Shown here in pieces: positions 45,239 through 57,200 of a DNA stretch of 64,000 nucleotides. Positions within the stretch are counted from its first letter, which is position 1, and every line of letters begins with the position of its first letter. This stretch comes from Chlamydomonas sphaeroides (lineage: Eukaryota; Chlorophyta; Chlorophyceae; Chlamydomonadales; Chlamydomonadaceae), in assembly GCA_001662425.1 (NCBI GenBank), contig BDDC01000107.1, positions 34,342 through 98,341 on the forward strand, read 5' to 3'. The position numbers and the translations under genes are program-made. The notes under the pieces were generated by a model that made no database searches, was not told where the DNA came from, and saw only the letters and a list, made by a program, of their open reading frames with translations.

Positions 45239-48200
45239 TCATCGCGTGGCCGCTATCCGCGAGTGCAGCCAGGCCATGATGGTGGCGAGAGCATCGTCCA
45301 CGCCCGGGTCCCCCTGGAAGGGCACAGGCAGCAGCTCCTCCGTCGTGTGACTCAGCTTGGCCGCCTCCACAGCCAGCGGGTCGTTGGCGTTGTGCTGCAT
45401 CAGCCGCTGCGTCTCGGCCGTGACGCCGGGCAGCGCGGCGTAGCGGAACCTGAGCGGGCGGCAAGCGGCCGGGCGCAACACACGGTATGGGTCATGGGGG
45501 CGGCGGGGGGCGTGTTGTTGCAGGTGGTGGGCCTTTCTGCGGTGGCCGTCGCTGCCGCTGCCGGTTGAAGGCGGGCCGGCTGCACCAGGGGAGCTCCCCT
45601 GGGCTGCACCCTGCATGCTGTAGACCGCTGTGGTCCCTCCCTCCCCCCCGCACCTGTGCCATACGGTGCCGATGCGCTGCTGCATGGCCCGAATGCGGTC
45701 CGGGGGGATGGCCCGCAAGATGTCAAGGGTCTTCTCCGTGTCGGCCTCCGGGATGTGGATCTGGGCGGCCGCGAGGCAGGGGCACAGGCACGGGAGTCGG
45801 GCGGCCGTGAGCGGACCGGGGGCCGCAGGCTGGGCTGGGACCCTTGCATGAGCGCGCGGGGAAATCCGGGACGGGCTCTCACCGAGTACTCCTCCACTTT
45901 GAACAGGGTTTGGTATGTGATGTGCACCTCATCCATGATGATGACGGGGATGCAGCCGTGCAGCATGGCGTCCTCGGTCCGGGCAGACCAGCCGTCGCCT
46001 TTGGCAGCCGGGGGACGCAAGGGGGCGCCAGCGGGGACAGACGGCGCAGGAGTCGGCTACAGCGGGGCAGGTACAGGCGCCCACGCATGCCTGACTCTGG
46101 GTGCGAACGAACCAGATGGGAAAACACGTGTGGCTGCATTGGAACCGCCTGAGCTGGGCCCCGCCCCCATGCCGCCCGCACTCGCGCACCTCCCGCCACC
46201 AAGCAGAACAGCGACCTGCTGAGCATATCGCTGTAGTCGCCGGGTACATCCTCGCGGTCGCCTATTAGCACGTTGTACTTTTTGGCCCAGTCGCCCTCCA
46301 CGGACATCTTGTACAGCTGCGGCGGGAAGCGAGGCAGGCAGGGAGGCAGGGCCGAGAGCAAGGCGAGGCGGGCTGGGGCCACACGTAGGCAAGCACGATC
46401 ATCGGGAGGAGGCCTGTGCCATGGCTGTGCCATGGCTGTGCCATGGCTGTGCCATCGCCGTGGCCCCGGCCGCGGAAGGCCGGTCACCACCCGTCGCGGC
46501 ACCCAGGCTGCCTCGACGACGCAGTGGCGGCGCCTGGCCTCATCACGCACCTTCTGCCGGATGCCTCGGCTGTAGCTGGCGTACTTGTTCTTGCCGACGT
46601 TGCCCCGGAAAAACAAGAAGATGTCGCGCTTCTTGGCGAACGCGCCGGCCAGCGCGCTGCAGGGGTGGAATAAGGGCGGCCACGGGCAACATGCGTTCAT
46701 GGGTTCAACTGCGCGAAGGGGCGGCATGGCGCCAGAGCCCTGGCTGAGCGGACGGGCGCTGGCAGGCAGGGCCTGCTCCCAGCGGCGCACCTGCGTGAGA
46801 AGTGGGAGGGCGGCCTCCAGATGGGGATGACCAGGTCCTGGTGGGCGGGCAGTGGGAGGGCTCCGCTGTCACTCGCCCTGGCAGCTCGCTGAGCCTGGCG
46901 CCGCCGCCGGCAGCTGCTGTCAGCGGCGTGCCTCACGCATGGTCAGGGTGCCAGGGACAGCCCGTCTGCGGTACCTTTTCTGGGTAGTAGCAGGCGTGGC
47001 CCTTGATGTACGTGACGTACCTGCGGGTACGGCGCAGTGCGACACAGTACCGCGTAAGAGTTGCACATGAGAAGACAGGTGGTCGCCCAATGGCGCACGA
47101 GTCCGAGATACCAGGTCAGGCAGGGACATGGGCACAGGGCGGCTCCCGCCGCACCGCTCGCTCACCCCTCAGGCTGGGAGGGGTTGGGCGAGTCTTGTGA
47201 GTAGTTGTCGCCTGGGTGTGCGGAGCGGCTCCTGCGGCCACGACAGCGGCGATGCACAAACGTGGCTGTGAGCAAGGGCGGGAGCCGGGCTGCTGCAGTG
47301 CCCCGGGCTGTGCCGGCTGTTGCAGCGCCAGGTGGGGTCGTTGCAGCACGCCCATTCCTGATGCCCTCCGCGAGGCTCACGTGTGGTTCAGGTCCGTCCT
47401 GCCCCAGTGTGTAAGCCAGATCGAGTCCTTGATAATGTTGGGCGCGTAGCAGGCGCCCTGGTGTAATCAAGTGTTCAAGTGTTAGGTAGAACAGAACCCC
47501 ACACGCGGCACAGCATGGTGTGTGATGGGGAGCAAGCGGGTATAGAAAATGACCGGCAATCTGGAAGCCCGGGGCGGCACCGGATGCGCCAAGCCTAGGT
47601 GAGGGCTTGGTGCCGGCCTGGGCTTGGCCGGCTGCTAAAGGCCAGGAAGCGGCAGGGGCCGCGGGCCGGGTCCCTGGCACGCCCTGCTGTTGGCCAGCGG
47701 CCCACCTCGTCGTGTGTGAAGAGGAAGATGTGGTCCTTCCCGCCGCGGCGCTGCCAGTAGGGGTATCTGTTTGGTAGGCATGGCATGGCATGGCGTGGCA
47801 TGGCATGGCATGGCATGGCATGGCATGGCATGGCATGGCATGGCAGAGCGTGACTAGGCAGGGCAGGGCAAAGTGCGACTAGGCATGGCAGGGAGGCTTG
47901 GGAGCGTGGTGTCTCGGACGAGAACGGGGCGCACGGTGGTGCACAGACGCGGCATCCTATGGGGAGGAGCCTGGGGCGCCAACGGCAGGCTTCCACATGC
48001 TGGCTGCCTTACGTGGTGTTGATCCAGCCCACCGCCTCGCGTATCATGTTGACCGCGTGGCTGACCCGCGTCAGGGCGTTGGTGTAAAAGTAGGGCTGCG
48101 GACAGAAGACAACGGACACGCAGCGCTGGGTTCGCTGTGATCGGGACAAGGCACACAAGGGTGTCCAGCTAGCCGTGCTGCGCGGTCATGGCGCCGGCAC

Positions 48201-51200
48201 AAGCCGCGCAGCAGCTTCGGAGGCCGCGACGCTGAGAGGCTTGCGACAGCGGCCGCAGTGCAGGCCGCGGCGTGGCAGGCCAGGCCGCCAGCGTCGCACC
48301 CTCCACGCCAGCCCCCGGCTCGCTCCGCTCACAAAGTCAGCCCAGCCGAGCACCGGCCACATCATGCAGGTGAAGTGGACTGGCACGTAGAAGAAGTCGG
48401 CCTCCTCGGGGTCGAACGTGCGGTGCTCGGATAGCAGCAGGTACTCGTGGATCGCGCCGTCCGCGCCATAGCACCTGCCGGAAGGAGGCGGAGGGGCCCT
48501 TGTGTCAACTGGTAGGCGCCAGCACCGGCGGCGTCAATCGTTGCTGCTCCCCGCCCAGAGCCACCGGTACGTGGGGGCAGCGGCTGCCGAGCGCGGCAAC
48601 TGGGTCTGACGCCCGGCACGGCGCTGCAGCCGAGGCCACGGGCTTGGGTCGGCCGGCTAGGGATCGGTAGCTGCGGTATGATTGCAGAGCGCTGCGCGGC
48701 TGCGATAAGGTGTGCCTGGTTTGCACACACACACCCCGGGTGCACGCGCACAGACAGAACTGACCCGACGCGCTCGACGCCGTGGCAAAGGGCGCGGCTC
48801 TCTTGTCGACGCTCACCAGTCGCTCATCACTGTCTGGTTGTTGCGGCCGTAATAGCGGTACGTGCACCATGCCTGCGCGATCCTGCGGCGCGCGGCGGCA
48901 GGGCGCGCCAGGGTCATCGCCAGGGTCATCGGCAGGGTCGACGCCAGGGTCATCGCCAGGGTCGGGTCTGTGCGGGCAGGTCACAAGGGGGCCACGCGGC
49001 CGCCCAACGACGCACACCCGTCAGCGGGGAGCCCAGCACCGGGCACACATATGAGACCGATTGGCGGTTGAGGGAGCCAGCGACGGCGAGGGGTCCATGC
49101 CGGCCCTGTGACTCCAAGCGTCGTGCGCAAGTTGGCAATACATCGGCACACCGAGCGGCACATCACCGCCCATGCCACCAGCGCAGCGGTTCATGCACCC
49201 GCCGCTCTCGGGGGCCCACGCTGCCGTACCTGTACTGAAACATCTTGGTGACGAACATGGCCTCCATGTCGTACACGTAAATGAGCGGCCGCTTGCGGGT
49301 GGCTGTCATGGCGCGGGGGCAGGGATCGGGGAGCTGTGGCTCGGAGACCACGCACGCGCACGGCAGGATGTGGCTAGCAACAGACATCGCGACGCAAGGC
49401 CCTGCTGCGAGGCCTCGGGAGGATGCGCGGCAAGCGCCCACTCACCCCTTGGCGGCGGCTCCTGCGCGGCCAGCGGCTCGTGCACCTGCGCGCCGGTGTG
49501 GGGCACCAGCAGGAGAGGTAAGGCGGCCGCGTGCCAGCCCTGTGCGCCCTCTGGCTGCGTCGCGCCAACTGCCCCAACCGACGCACCTGGCTCGCCACCC
49601 AGGGCTTGGTGGGGATGGAGCTGGGCAGCAGCGGCAACCCCGCCTTGCGCCGCGAGCAGTCGGTGCCGTAGTAGCCCTCGTCGCACCTGAGGAGGTGCCG
49701 CATCGTGGGCGATGGGTGATGGGGCCGGCGCTCGGCACGCTGCAGGGATACACCATGACGCTGGGATCCCTCCGCTTGGCCCCAAGCCCACTGAGCCCGG
49801 CCTCACTTGCAGTACCCTGTGAGGCAGGTGCCGTGTCCGCTGCACTGCGCAAGGCAGAAGGACTCGTTTGGGTCGTCGCAATAGCGGCCGCTGAGGTCCT
49901 CGGGGCACACGCTGACGGTCCAGGTGGCGTTGGTGGCATTGCAGTAGCCCTGGGGCAGGGAAGCGAGGGAGCGCAGACGTTGGGGACAATGAAGGTCGAT
50001 GTAAGGACCGGGCAGTACACAGGGGAAGGGGCAAGCAGCAAGCGTACGTGGGGCGATTAGGTGGAGGCGATAAGGTAAAGTGAGCCGAGGCAGTTAAGGC
50101 AGAGCGCTGAGCGAGGCACCTGGCGTGACGAGTTCGGAGGTCGATTAACCGCTATGCATATCAGGTCCTGGCCCAACCCTCCCGAGCCCGCCCCACCGTG
50201 GGGCCGTACACGTTGGCGTAGTCGTTGCCGCCCTCGGTGGGCCTACCGTCATACGTCTACGAAGGGCCACGGAGAGGGCGGTGGTGCGTTCTGCCGAACA
50301 AGCAGCGACATGCCATTGAGCCGGCAGCGCGAAGCGGAGCACGGGGTGGCGCAGCCCAGCAGGGGCCCGGTCCATGCCAATGAGCTGGCATTGCGGCACG
50401 AGGTTCAAGGCGGCACAGCCCAGCCTGGCAGGGGCGCCGTCCTCGTCACAACCCGGCAGGGGCCAGGGACCAAGGCCCCAGTCCTATGTCCCCACCACAG
50501 TTCGTTCCACCCCCACACGCGCACCGTCTTTGGGCCCTGCAGCAGCACACGCGGGGGCAGCGGACGGGGCAGGTGCTCAGTTGGCGGCTATCTAGCATGA
50601 GGCCGACCGGGGGCTGGCGAACGCGCTGCGTCCCGCCCGACCCACATCCGCTAGGTGCCGCCCGACCCACATCCGCTAGGCCCCACCCGACCCACATCAA
50701 AGACGTTCACAATGGGTCTGCCCCGGCGGATGGGCGGCGTGCCCGGCGGCGCGTCATCGGGCGCTGGGATGCGGCCAAGAGGCCCATCGCAGTAGCACAA
50801 CCCCAGCACGTCGTCGCAGATGCCTGCGGCACGGCACACAAGCCGAGGAGGGGTCCGGTGGGCCGCTCGGGTGACTGCTCGGTCCATGATCCTCGTCAGC
50901 CAGGGACCCGCCACAGCAGAAGGCTTGTGGCCAGCCGCTTGCAGCGACGTGTGCACCGCAGGAGCACTGGCAGCCTGGATGCCGGGGTTGGGCGCAAGGC
51001 CGGAAGTCGCATGGCGTCCCCTCGGCCGCCCGGGCATCTTGCATCCAGTCGACCGAGCGGCGCGTGACCGACGGGGCCGCACCGAAGCAGCGGCTGGCGG
51101 AGCTGGACCCCCGGATGGTCCAGTCGAGGTCGCGCTTGTCGGGGCCGATGTGGCTGGTGGGCTCCTGGCCCGGGTCAAGGTTGCTCCTGCGGGGGCGCCG

Positions 51201-52286
51201 AGCATGACACCGTACGTTTGGGGTTGGTCTCGCCGGGTGCTCGCCATGTCGCCAGCTGCGCATAGCTCTTGCAGCTCAGGAGCAGGCCATGGGGCGCGCA
51301 GCAGGCTATGTCATGGATGGGAGACGCCGAGCGCGCCGCGTGTCGCCACAGCGCCTAGCCGATGGAACGCAGGCAGCGAATCGCTAGGCGGCCGCACCTC
51401 TGGTGGGTCGTGCACGGCCGCAGTTGGCGGACCGTACAGCCAGGTCCCGCCCAGCCGATCGGGCTGCAGGGTTCGGCAGGGCAAGGAGAGCAGGGAGGGG
51501 CTTGGCCGCACGACCGATGGCGTATGCATAATGTGCAGGCGATGCCACGCGCAAAACCAAGTTCGCTACATCTACCGCAATGGATCAGCTGGGCCAGCTG
51601 CGCAGGGGCCTAGCACTCAGCCTCAGGCCATGTCGGGTCCCTGCAAGCCCACACCCGTGCCCGTGCGTGCACGGAACCACACAGATGCAGCGCCCACACG
51701 CGCCAGCCAACCGGCACGCGAGGCGCGGGTTGCAAGGGGCGCTTGTTTGCGACGCACCACTGGCACAGCCCTGTGTCATGGTTGCACGTGCCCACGGTGT
51801 TGCAGTTGCCAGGGCACTCCTTGCTGCCGCGAGGTGCGGACTTCCAGGTCACGGACTGCGGCAGGAGGGGCGAGAAGGCCGGGGCGCATGGAACATGGCT
51901 GCCAATAGCAGGGTGCGGGGCCACAAGGCGCTGCGAGGCAGGGAGCAGGAGCCAACAGCTGCCCACAAAGCGCCGTAGTGGGTGTATTTTTGCTTCCGGT
52001 CACAGCCGGCCCAAGACAGTTGCCTGCTTCCTTACCTGCTGCTGCAAGAACCCCCAGCACCAGTTGCCCTTTGTGCCCCCGCAGCGCTCGCTGGCCGGAG
52101 TCATCTCGGAGAGATGCGTGCCCGCTGGCTGGACGTCGGCCGCGCCAGCCAGGTCCAGGGCGCCAGCCTGCGCATATGAAGGTTGTCGGCATCGGCTCCG
52201 TATGCAAAGCCACCGGTGTAACGTACTGATAATGCCAACAGCGCCAGCTGCCCCCAACTCGCGAGGCCACGCCATCGGGCCAACAT
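45239..52286 (-). CDS. Secreted EGF-like / exostosin-family (GT47) glycosyltransferase
   Basis: About 23 short exons with consistent phases give roughly 728 residues. The start at 52286 opens a signal peptide (LASWGQLALLALS) split by an intron. N-terminal Cys-rich modules follow: GNCNTVGTCNHDTGLC, GICDDVLGLCYCDG and a classic EGF pattern, SGHGTCLTGYCKCDEGYYGT (exons near 49940-49600). The exostosin domain begins KRPLIYVYDMEAMFVTKMF and continues DPEEADFFYVPVHFTCMMWP, GGKDHIFLFTHDE, WLTHWGRTDLNHT, KDRDIFLFF-like KKRDIFLFFRGNVGKNKYAS, VPGDYSDMLSRSLFCLVAG, WSARTEDAMLHGCIPVII and a final exon ending HSRIAATR. GT47 proteins add sugars to glycans in the secretory pathway; the EGF-exostosin fusion is common in Chlamydomonas and Volvox. 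With a cleavable signal rather than an anchor it could be secreted to the wall or retained in the Golgi. Substrate unknown. One expected EGF Cys after GLCQ appears as Trp across an exon junction, so a tiny exon may have been missed there. Confidence 0.88.
46412..46455. repeat. 11-bp tandem repeat, four copies
   Basis: The unit CTGTGCCATGG is repeated in an intron of the exostosin gene. Confidence 0.85.
47778..47845. repeat. (GGCAT)n pentanucleotide repeat
   Basis: About thirteen GGCAT units with one GGCGT variant, in an exostosin intron next to the exon coding for TYPYWQRRGGKDHIF. Confidence 0.95.
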
Positions 52287-54288
52287 GATTGCAGCAGTGT
52301 AAGGGCGCGCCAAGCTGTGTGTGTTGCTCAACACATTCGATATGCACCCGCGGTAGCACAAATAAACCAGTTGTTTCGCTCGAAAGGCAGGTATGTTGTT
52401 ATTATCGTACAGATGAAGTGTCTTGGGTTGGCGTAAAAGACATGGATGTTTGGCGCGCGTGTGAAACCCGGGCCGCGTCCCGCCCGCCCGCTTGCTGCCC
52501 ACGTAACCCGTATCAATTGACGGTCCAAATGTGCCAAGCGAGCTATGAGGTAATATGAATTTTAGCGTAGCATGCAGGCAGCTTGGTAGCTTCGGCCTTC
52601 AAGCACGCTAGCTGGTTCGACGCCATGTCTGATAAGCAAAGCAGCACTTCGCTTCCATAGCATGGTGCCTGCAGAGCGCCTCGGCAACTGCGCCGCTGGG
52701 CAGCGTAAGGCAGGCGGAGTCATGACTGACACCGACCTGCAGGCCCCCTGTCGTCCAGGGAATGTGGCCCGGGGCCCCACGCATGGAGGGTCGGCGCCGG
52801 CCTCAGGTCACCCGTACTCTGTCGGGCCTCGGGCGGCGGCACTCTGGGGCTGCTGGTGGTCTTGGCACTCTGGTGCCGGATACCGTGCTGCCTTCGTTCG
52901 CCTTTCCCCTTGTTCAGCACACCTCGCGTTGATCGCCAGTTGCAATCTTGGGCCTCCGTCCCCTGCAAAACCCTATGATATCTCATGCATCCAGGCGACA
53001 GTGTGGCCACGCACTGACGCTTGCTTGAAGTCAAGAGCCCAACACCGTGCGACGCCGCTGATCTTGTCGCCCGCCACCCGCCAACCAGCAGTGGGGACGC
53101 AGCGAGCTTAGCCAGATAGCCATCCCCCAGTTCTGGACGCCGATCGTATTTGCCTACAGCTGAGGCGTACCGTAAATAAGTGGACGTGCGTCAGGCAGAG
53201 CGTTGGTTGGTTCCAGGAAGGACAGGGTACTGGATAGCTCAGGGCGCATGCCGCGCTGTAGCTCGAGGCGCTGCAGCGCGGCATGCATGCGTCCACCCTA
53301 CATACCGCGTGGCCACGAGGCCGCCTGCGCGTGCCGCAGTCGAACCTGCGCACGCGCACAATGGGACCACCCATCGACATCACTCGGAGGCTTCCGCTGT
53401 GTGTCCAGGTTACATATTCCATCTGGCGGCTGCTGGCTACGCAGGCACTACACAGTACGCACGTACCGCTCACCAAAGCCGTCCGTGCGTGCGAGCCGAG
53501 TCGTGACGTACGACACGTACGGCATTCGCGTGGTGCGCCCCTCTCTTGCAAGGCCTGCCTCAGCACTGGCGCCCCGCGGGTGCACGAATGCATGCGTGCG
53601 TGTGCATCGTCCAGCTTCAACCGCCGTACACCATCCGCCGCGCCCATGAAGTCAAGCCGTCGGGGTCAGCACGCACGCCTCTCCGGCACGAGAGGGGTTT
53701 GCCCACGCACGGTCTTCGTAGCGCGCCTCTGTGCCAGCCAGCCCCCTCCCTCCACCGTCGCCCGCCAGCTCGACCCGCCGCTTGCTGAGTTGGTGCCAAC
53801 GCTACGCGCAAACACCGCACTGCCAGCAGATACCAACGAGCCCCAGCAGCTACCGGCACCCCGCCCTGCTGTCCAATCTCAACACACATTCACGCACCGG
53901 CTATGATGCCACGCACTTTAGGTTGAAGGGCAGACCGCAGGCGACGGGAGGCAGCTAGCGATGAGACTCCCACATGTTTATACGTATCTTGTAACATAAT
54001 GAAGAGCGCTCCAAGAGGTTGCGTTGGGCGGGCAGTGCTCGCGGCTCCCCGTTGCTTGCTGCGCCAATAACCGATGGCTGGTGGTTACAACTCATTCGCC
54101 TCATCACATGAGGCTGAGGCCTGCATTGTAGCAAGCAAGCAGCGGCGCATGGAAACGCATGGGCGCAGAAAGGAGGGGTGCGTGTGTCATCTAGTGGCGT
54201 GGGCCGTGCGTACGACACCCCGCTAGCTGCTGCCTTGCATGCTGGAGAGTGAAACCGGACAGGACCGAACCACCTCACGGCAGCTGCG
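52287..54288. other. Intergenic region between exostosin 5' end and M11 3' end
   Basis: Both flanking genes run leftward, so this holds the exostosin promoter and the M11 3' UTR. A minus-strand TGTAA lies at 54085-54089. Open frames such as 53283-53906 plus have no recognisable motifs. GTACG-rich palindromic clusters occur near 53500-53525. Confidence 0.5.
54085..54089 (-). terminator. TGTAA polyadenylation signal for the M11 protease gene
   Basis: TTACA on the plus strand, about 200 bp after the predicted M11 stop codon at 54289. Confidence 0.55.
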
Positions 54289-57200
54289 TCACGCACGCAC
54301 ATGCGAGCCTTGGTTCGTTACTGCCGTGGCTACCACCAGCGCGCAGCTGGGCTTACCGTTCTTGACGTAGCTGCACAGGCCCCCGTACGGCATGTACGAG
54401 GCGGCCTGGCCGTGCATGTAGTAGCCCGCCGAGCTGCCGGGGGGGCGCACGGGCGGGCGGGCCGGCACGTGAGGGGGCGGCCAATGCCCAGCACGCAGGG
54501 GGCGGCGCGCGCTGGCAGCATGCGTGCGTGCGCGCTGGCAGCAGGCGGGGCGACCTTGTCCGCGCGCTGTTACTTGCGACATGTTGCAGCCATGTGAAGT
54601 CAAGTGTAAAGTTGAACATAGTGTATGTATGCGTAGCCGCAACGCTCACTTCCAGTGGGTGCACAGCATCGTGCTCCTGCAGTAGGCCTCGGCCGCCGTG
54701 GCGCTGCTGCTCCTGCCGGCCTTGTTGTCGGGCAGGCTGACCCAGTTGGTGAAGCCCAGGTTCGTGTAGCCGGCCTGATGAGCGGCGGGGGTACGCAGGG
54801 CCATGGAAGCAGTGGAGCATGCGCGAACATGGATGTGATGTCTCGCAGCGAGCACAGAGCGTCTCGGCAGCCAAGCAAGCAAGCAGCAAGGGGGGCGCCG
54901 CCGCAGCGGATGGCGCCCACGCAGGCGGCGGCAGGGTGCGTGAGTGAAGCACATGGCAGGGACGGGCGGGCGCAGCCTCCTCGGCGCGCACACGTAGCAT
55001 AGGGCGCGCCATGGCTCGCTCGGATCGCGGCCCTCCCAGGGCATCGCATCGTCCGTGCGTGGCCCGGCATCCTGCGTCACGCGCGTGCGCCTTATCCATC
55101 CATCCCTGACGATTGCTGCTAGCCAGGCGCCGCAATCGAGCTAAGCACGTGTGGCGCTGGTGCGCATACGCATGCTTGCCCGCCGCACCTTGTCCGGGCA
55201 GGCTGCAAGCAGCAGAGTGACGCACGCGCCGTGGGGGGGAGGGGGGCATGGTAAATGAGGAGGCACAGCGCGAGTGAGATCGGGAACGAGCACGTGAACG
55301 GAAGCGGCCAGATGGCGGGGCAGCGCACACACAGACGGCTGCACTGCGGATTGGTGTAGGGAGGGGTTGGACCTGCCACGCGCGCACGCGCGATAGATAC
55401 ATGTGCAGCTGCCGATAGCCACGCGTGCAAGCTGCGCGGAGACAGACGTAGAACCGGTAGGATGGAAGAGGACCGGCGGCGGAGGAACAGCCGGACCACG
55501 GGACGCACCCTTCTTGACGTAGGTGCACAGGCCGCCGTAGGGGCTGTAGGTTAGGCTAGCTGCAGCCGTCCAGTAGCCGAACGAGCTGCGGGCGGCGGCG
55601 GGGTGCGGTGAGCAGATCGAAAAACGCAACAGCCAAAATAAAACACAGCATCCTGTACACGTATGCTGTAAACAGGTGTGTGAAACCAACATAAGCGTGC
55701 ATGGAGAGGGTCTGGCCCGCCGGCAGGACCGTTCGGCGGCCTCACGGCACGCAATGATGGAAGGCAACGGACCCACGGGTCGCGCCAACCAGCCAGCGCA
55801 CCGCACGCGCTGACGTGAGCCTGGCTTAGCGAGGGGACGGGCCAAGCCGCGCATGGGATGTGGCCCTGGCTCGCAGCCCATGATGACCCGCACCCCGCAC
55901 CCTGCAGCCCACGGCCCGGCAAAGGGGAAGCTCACTTCCAGTGGGTGCAGGCGGCGTTGGCGTTGCAAAAGGCCTCGGCCGCCGCGCCGCTCGCGAGCTG
56001 GCCGCCCGCGGCGCCCGGGCTGCCGCCGGCCCAGTTGGTCGCAGGGCGCGAGTCGTAGCCGGGCCGGTCGGCGCAGGCTGCGGCGACAGAAGGAGGTCAG
56101 GAGGCAGGAGGGCAGGCAGGCGGGGTTGATGGCTTGATGGCTCGATAGCTTGAAGTTCACGTGCGACGATGCGCACAGCCGCGCGCGCGTCCGCCGTTTG
56201 CTGCACGGCCTGTCACCGGCACCGCAAACACACACCAGCTAGCTAGCCCGCACGCATCTCGGCCGGCCCTTATAGCGCTCCTGACCCCGCCACACCCAGC
56301 GCTCACGGCTGCACTCGGCGGCGCTGCTGGTGTAGCGGCAGAGCTCAACGTCCATGCGGTTGCGGCTCGAGTCCAGGCCTGCGGAGGTCCAAAACACACG
56401 CACACGATCGTGCATACGTGCAAAGAGGGCCGTCAAATGGGTGTTGCTCGCTCGGACACGGCGCCTTCCGCCGCACTACAGCCTGCCCACCGCCGGCCCA
56501 TCGCGGCTCCTGGTGGGGCCGCATCGATGCTCGTGCCTGCCCACATACCCAGCACGCGGACGACCAGCCGGAACTTGGCCAGGTTCCAGCTCGTGTACTC
56601 GTTAGCGACGGCCACGAGCGTGATGATGGGGTCGTCAATGCTGTTGTAGTCATTGTCGCTGTGGCAGCAGGGGACATAGACATGTTGCGACGTGTAGGGG
56701 TCGGACTCGCTCCAGTGCTGGGTGTTCGTGGGTCACGCAGAGCACCACTACTCGCCGTGTGCTGTCGCTAGCTGCCTATGCGCATGCGCAGCAGCAGGCG
56801 GCCCGCCCGCTCCCGGCGCGCAACGACAAGACGCAATCCAACTACTTACACGTACGACAAAGCCGTCTGGATGCTGATCTGCGGATCATGGCCGAGTGCA
56901 GGACGGAACGATAGCGGGCGAAGCGAGCAACCGCGCACTAGGAACAAACAAACGTTCGTTGCTTGCTGTACGGACGAACGAGATCCCATCCGGTAGTGGG
57001 TTGCTCGCGCGCCTGCACGCGTCACGTGACACACCCAAGGCACCAGCTGCAAGCTGTCATGTCGTCCATCCAGGCCGGCGCCGGCCCCACCTTGCGGTCA
57101 AACTCGCTCAGCAGCCTGAAGTCTCCGTTAAGCTTGGCGCGCATCGACACGTAGATGTTCCTGGCGGGACGAGAAGTGGCGCATGCATGGCTAGCTGGGG

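Noticed and set aside
47635..47841. MPCHAMPCHA repeat peptide
   Set aside because: Translation of the (GGCAT)n microsatellite in an intron.
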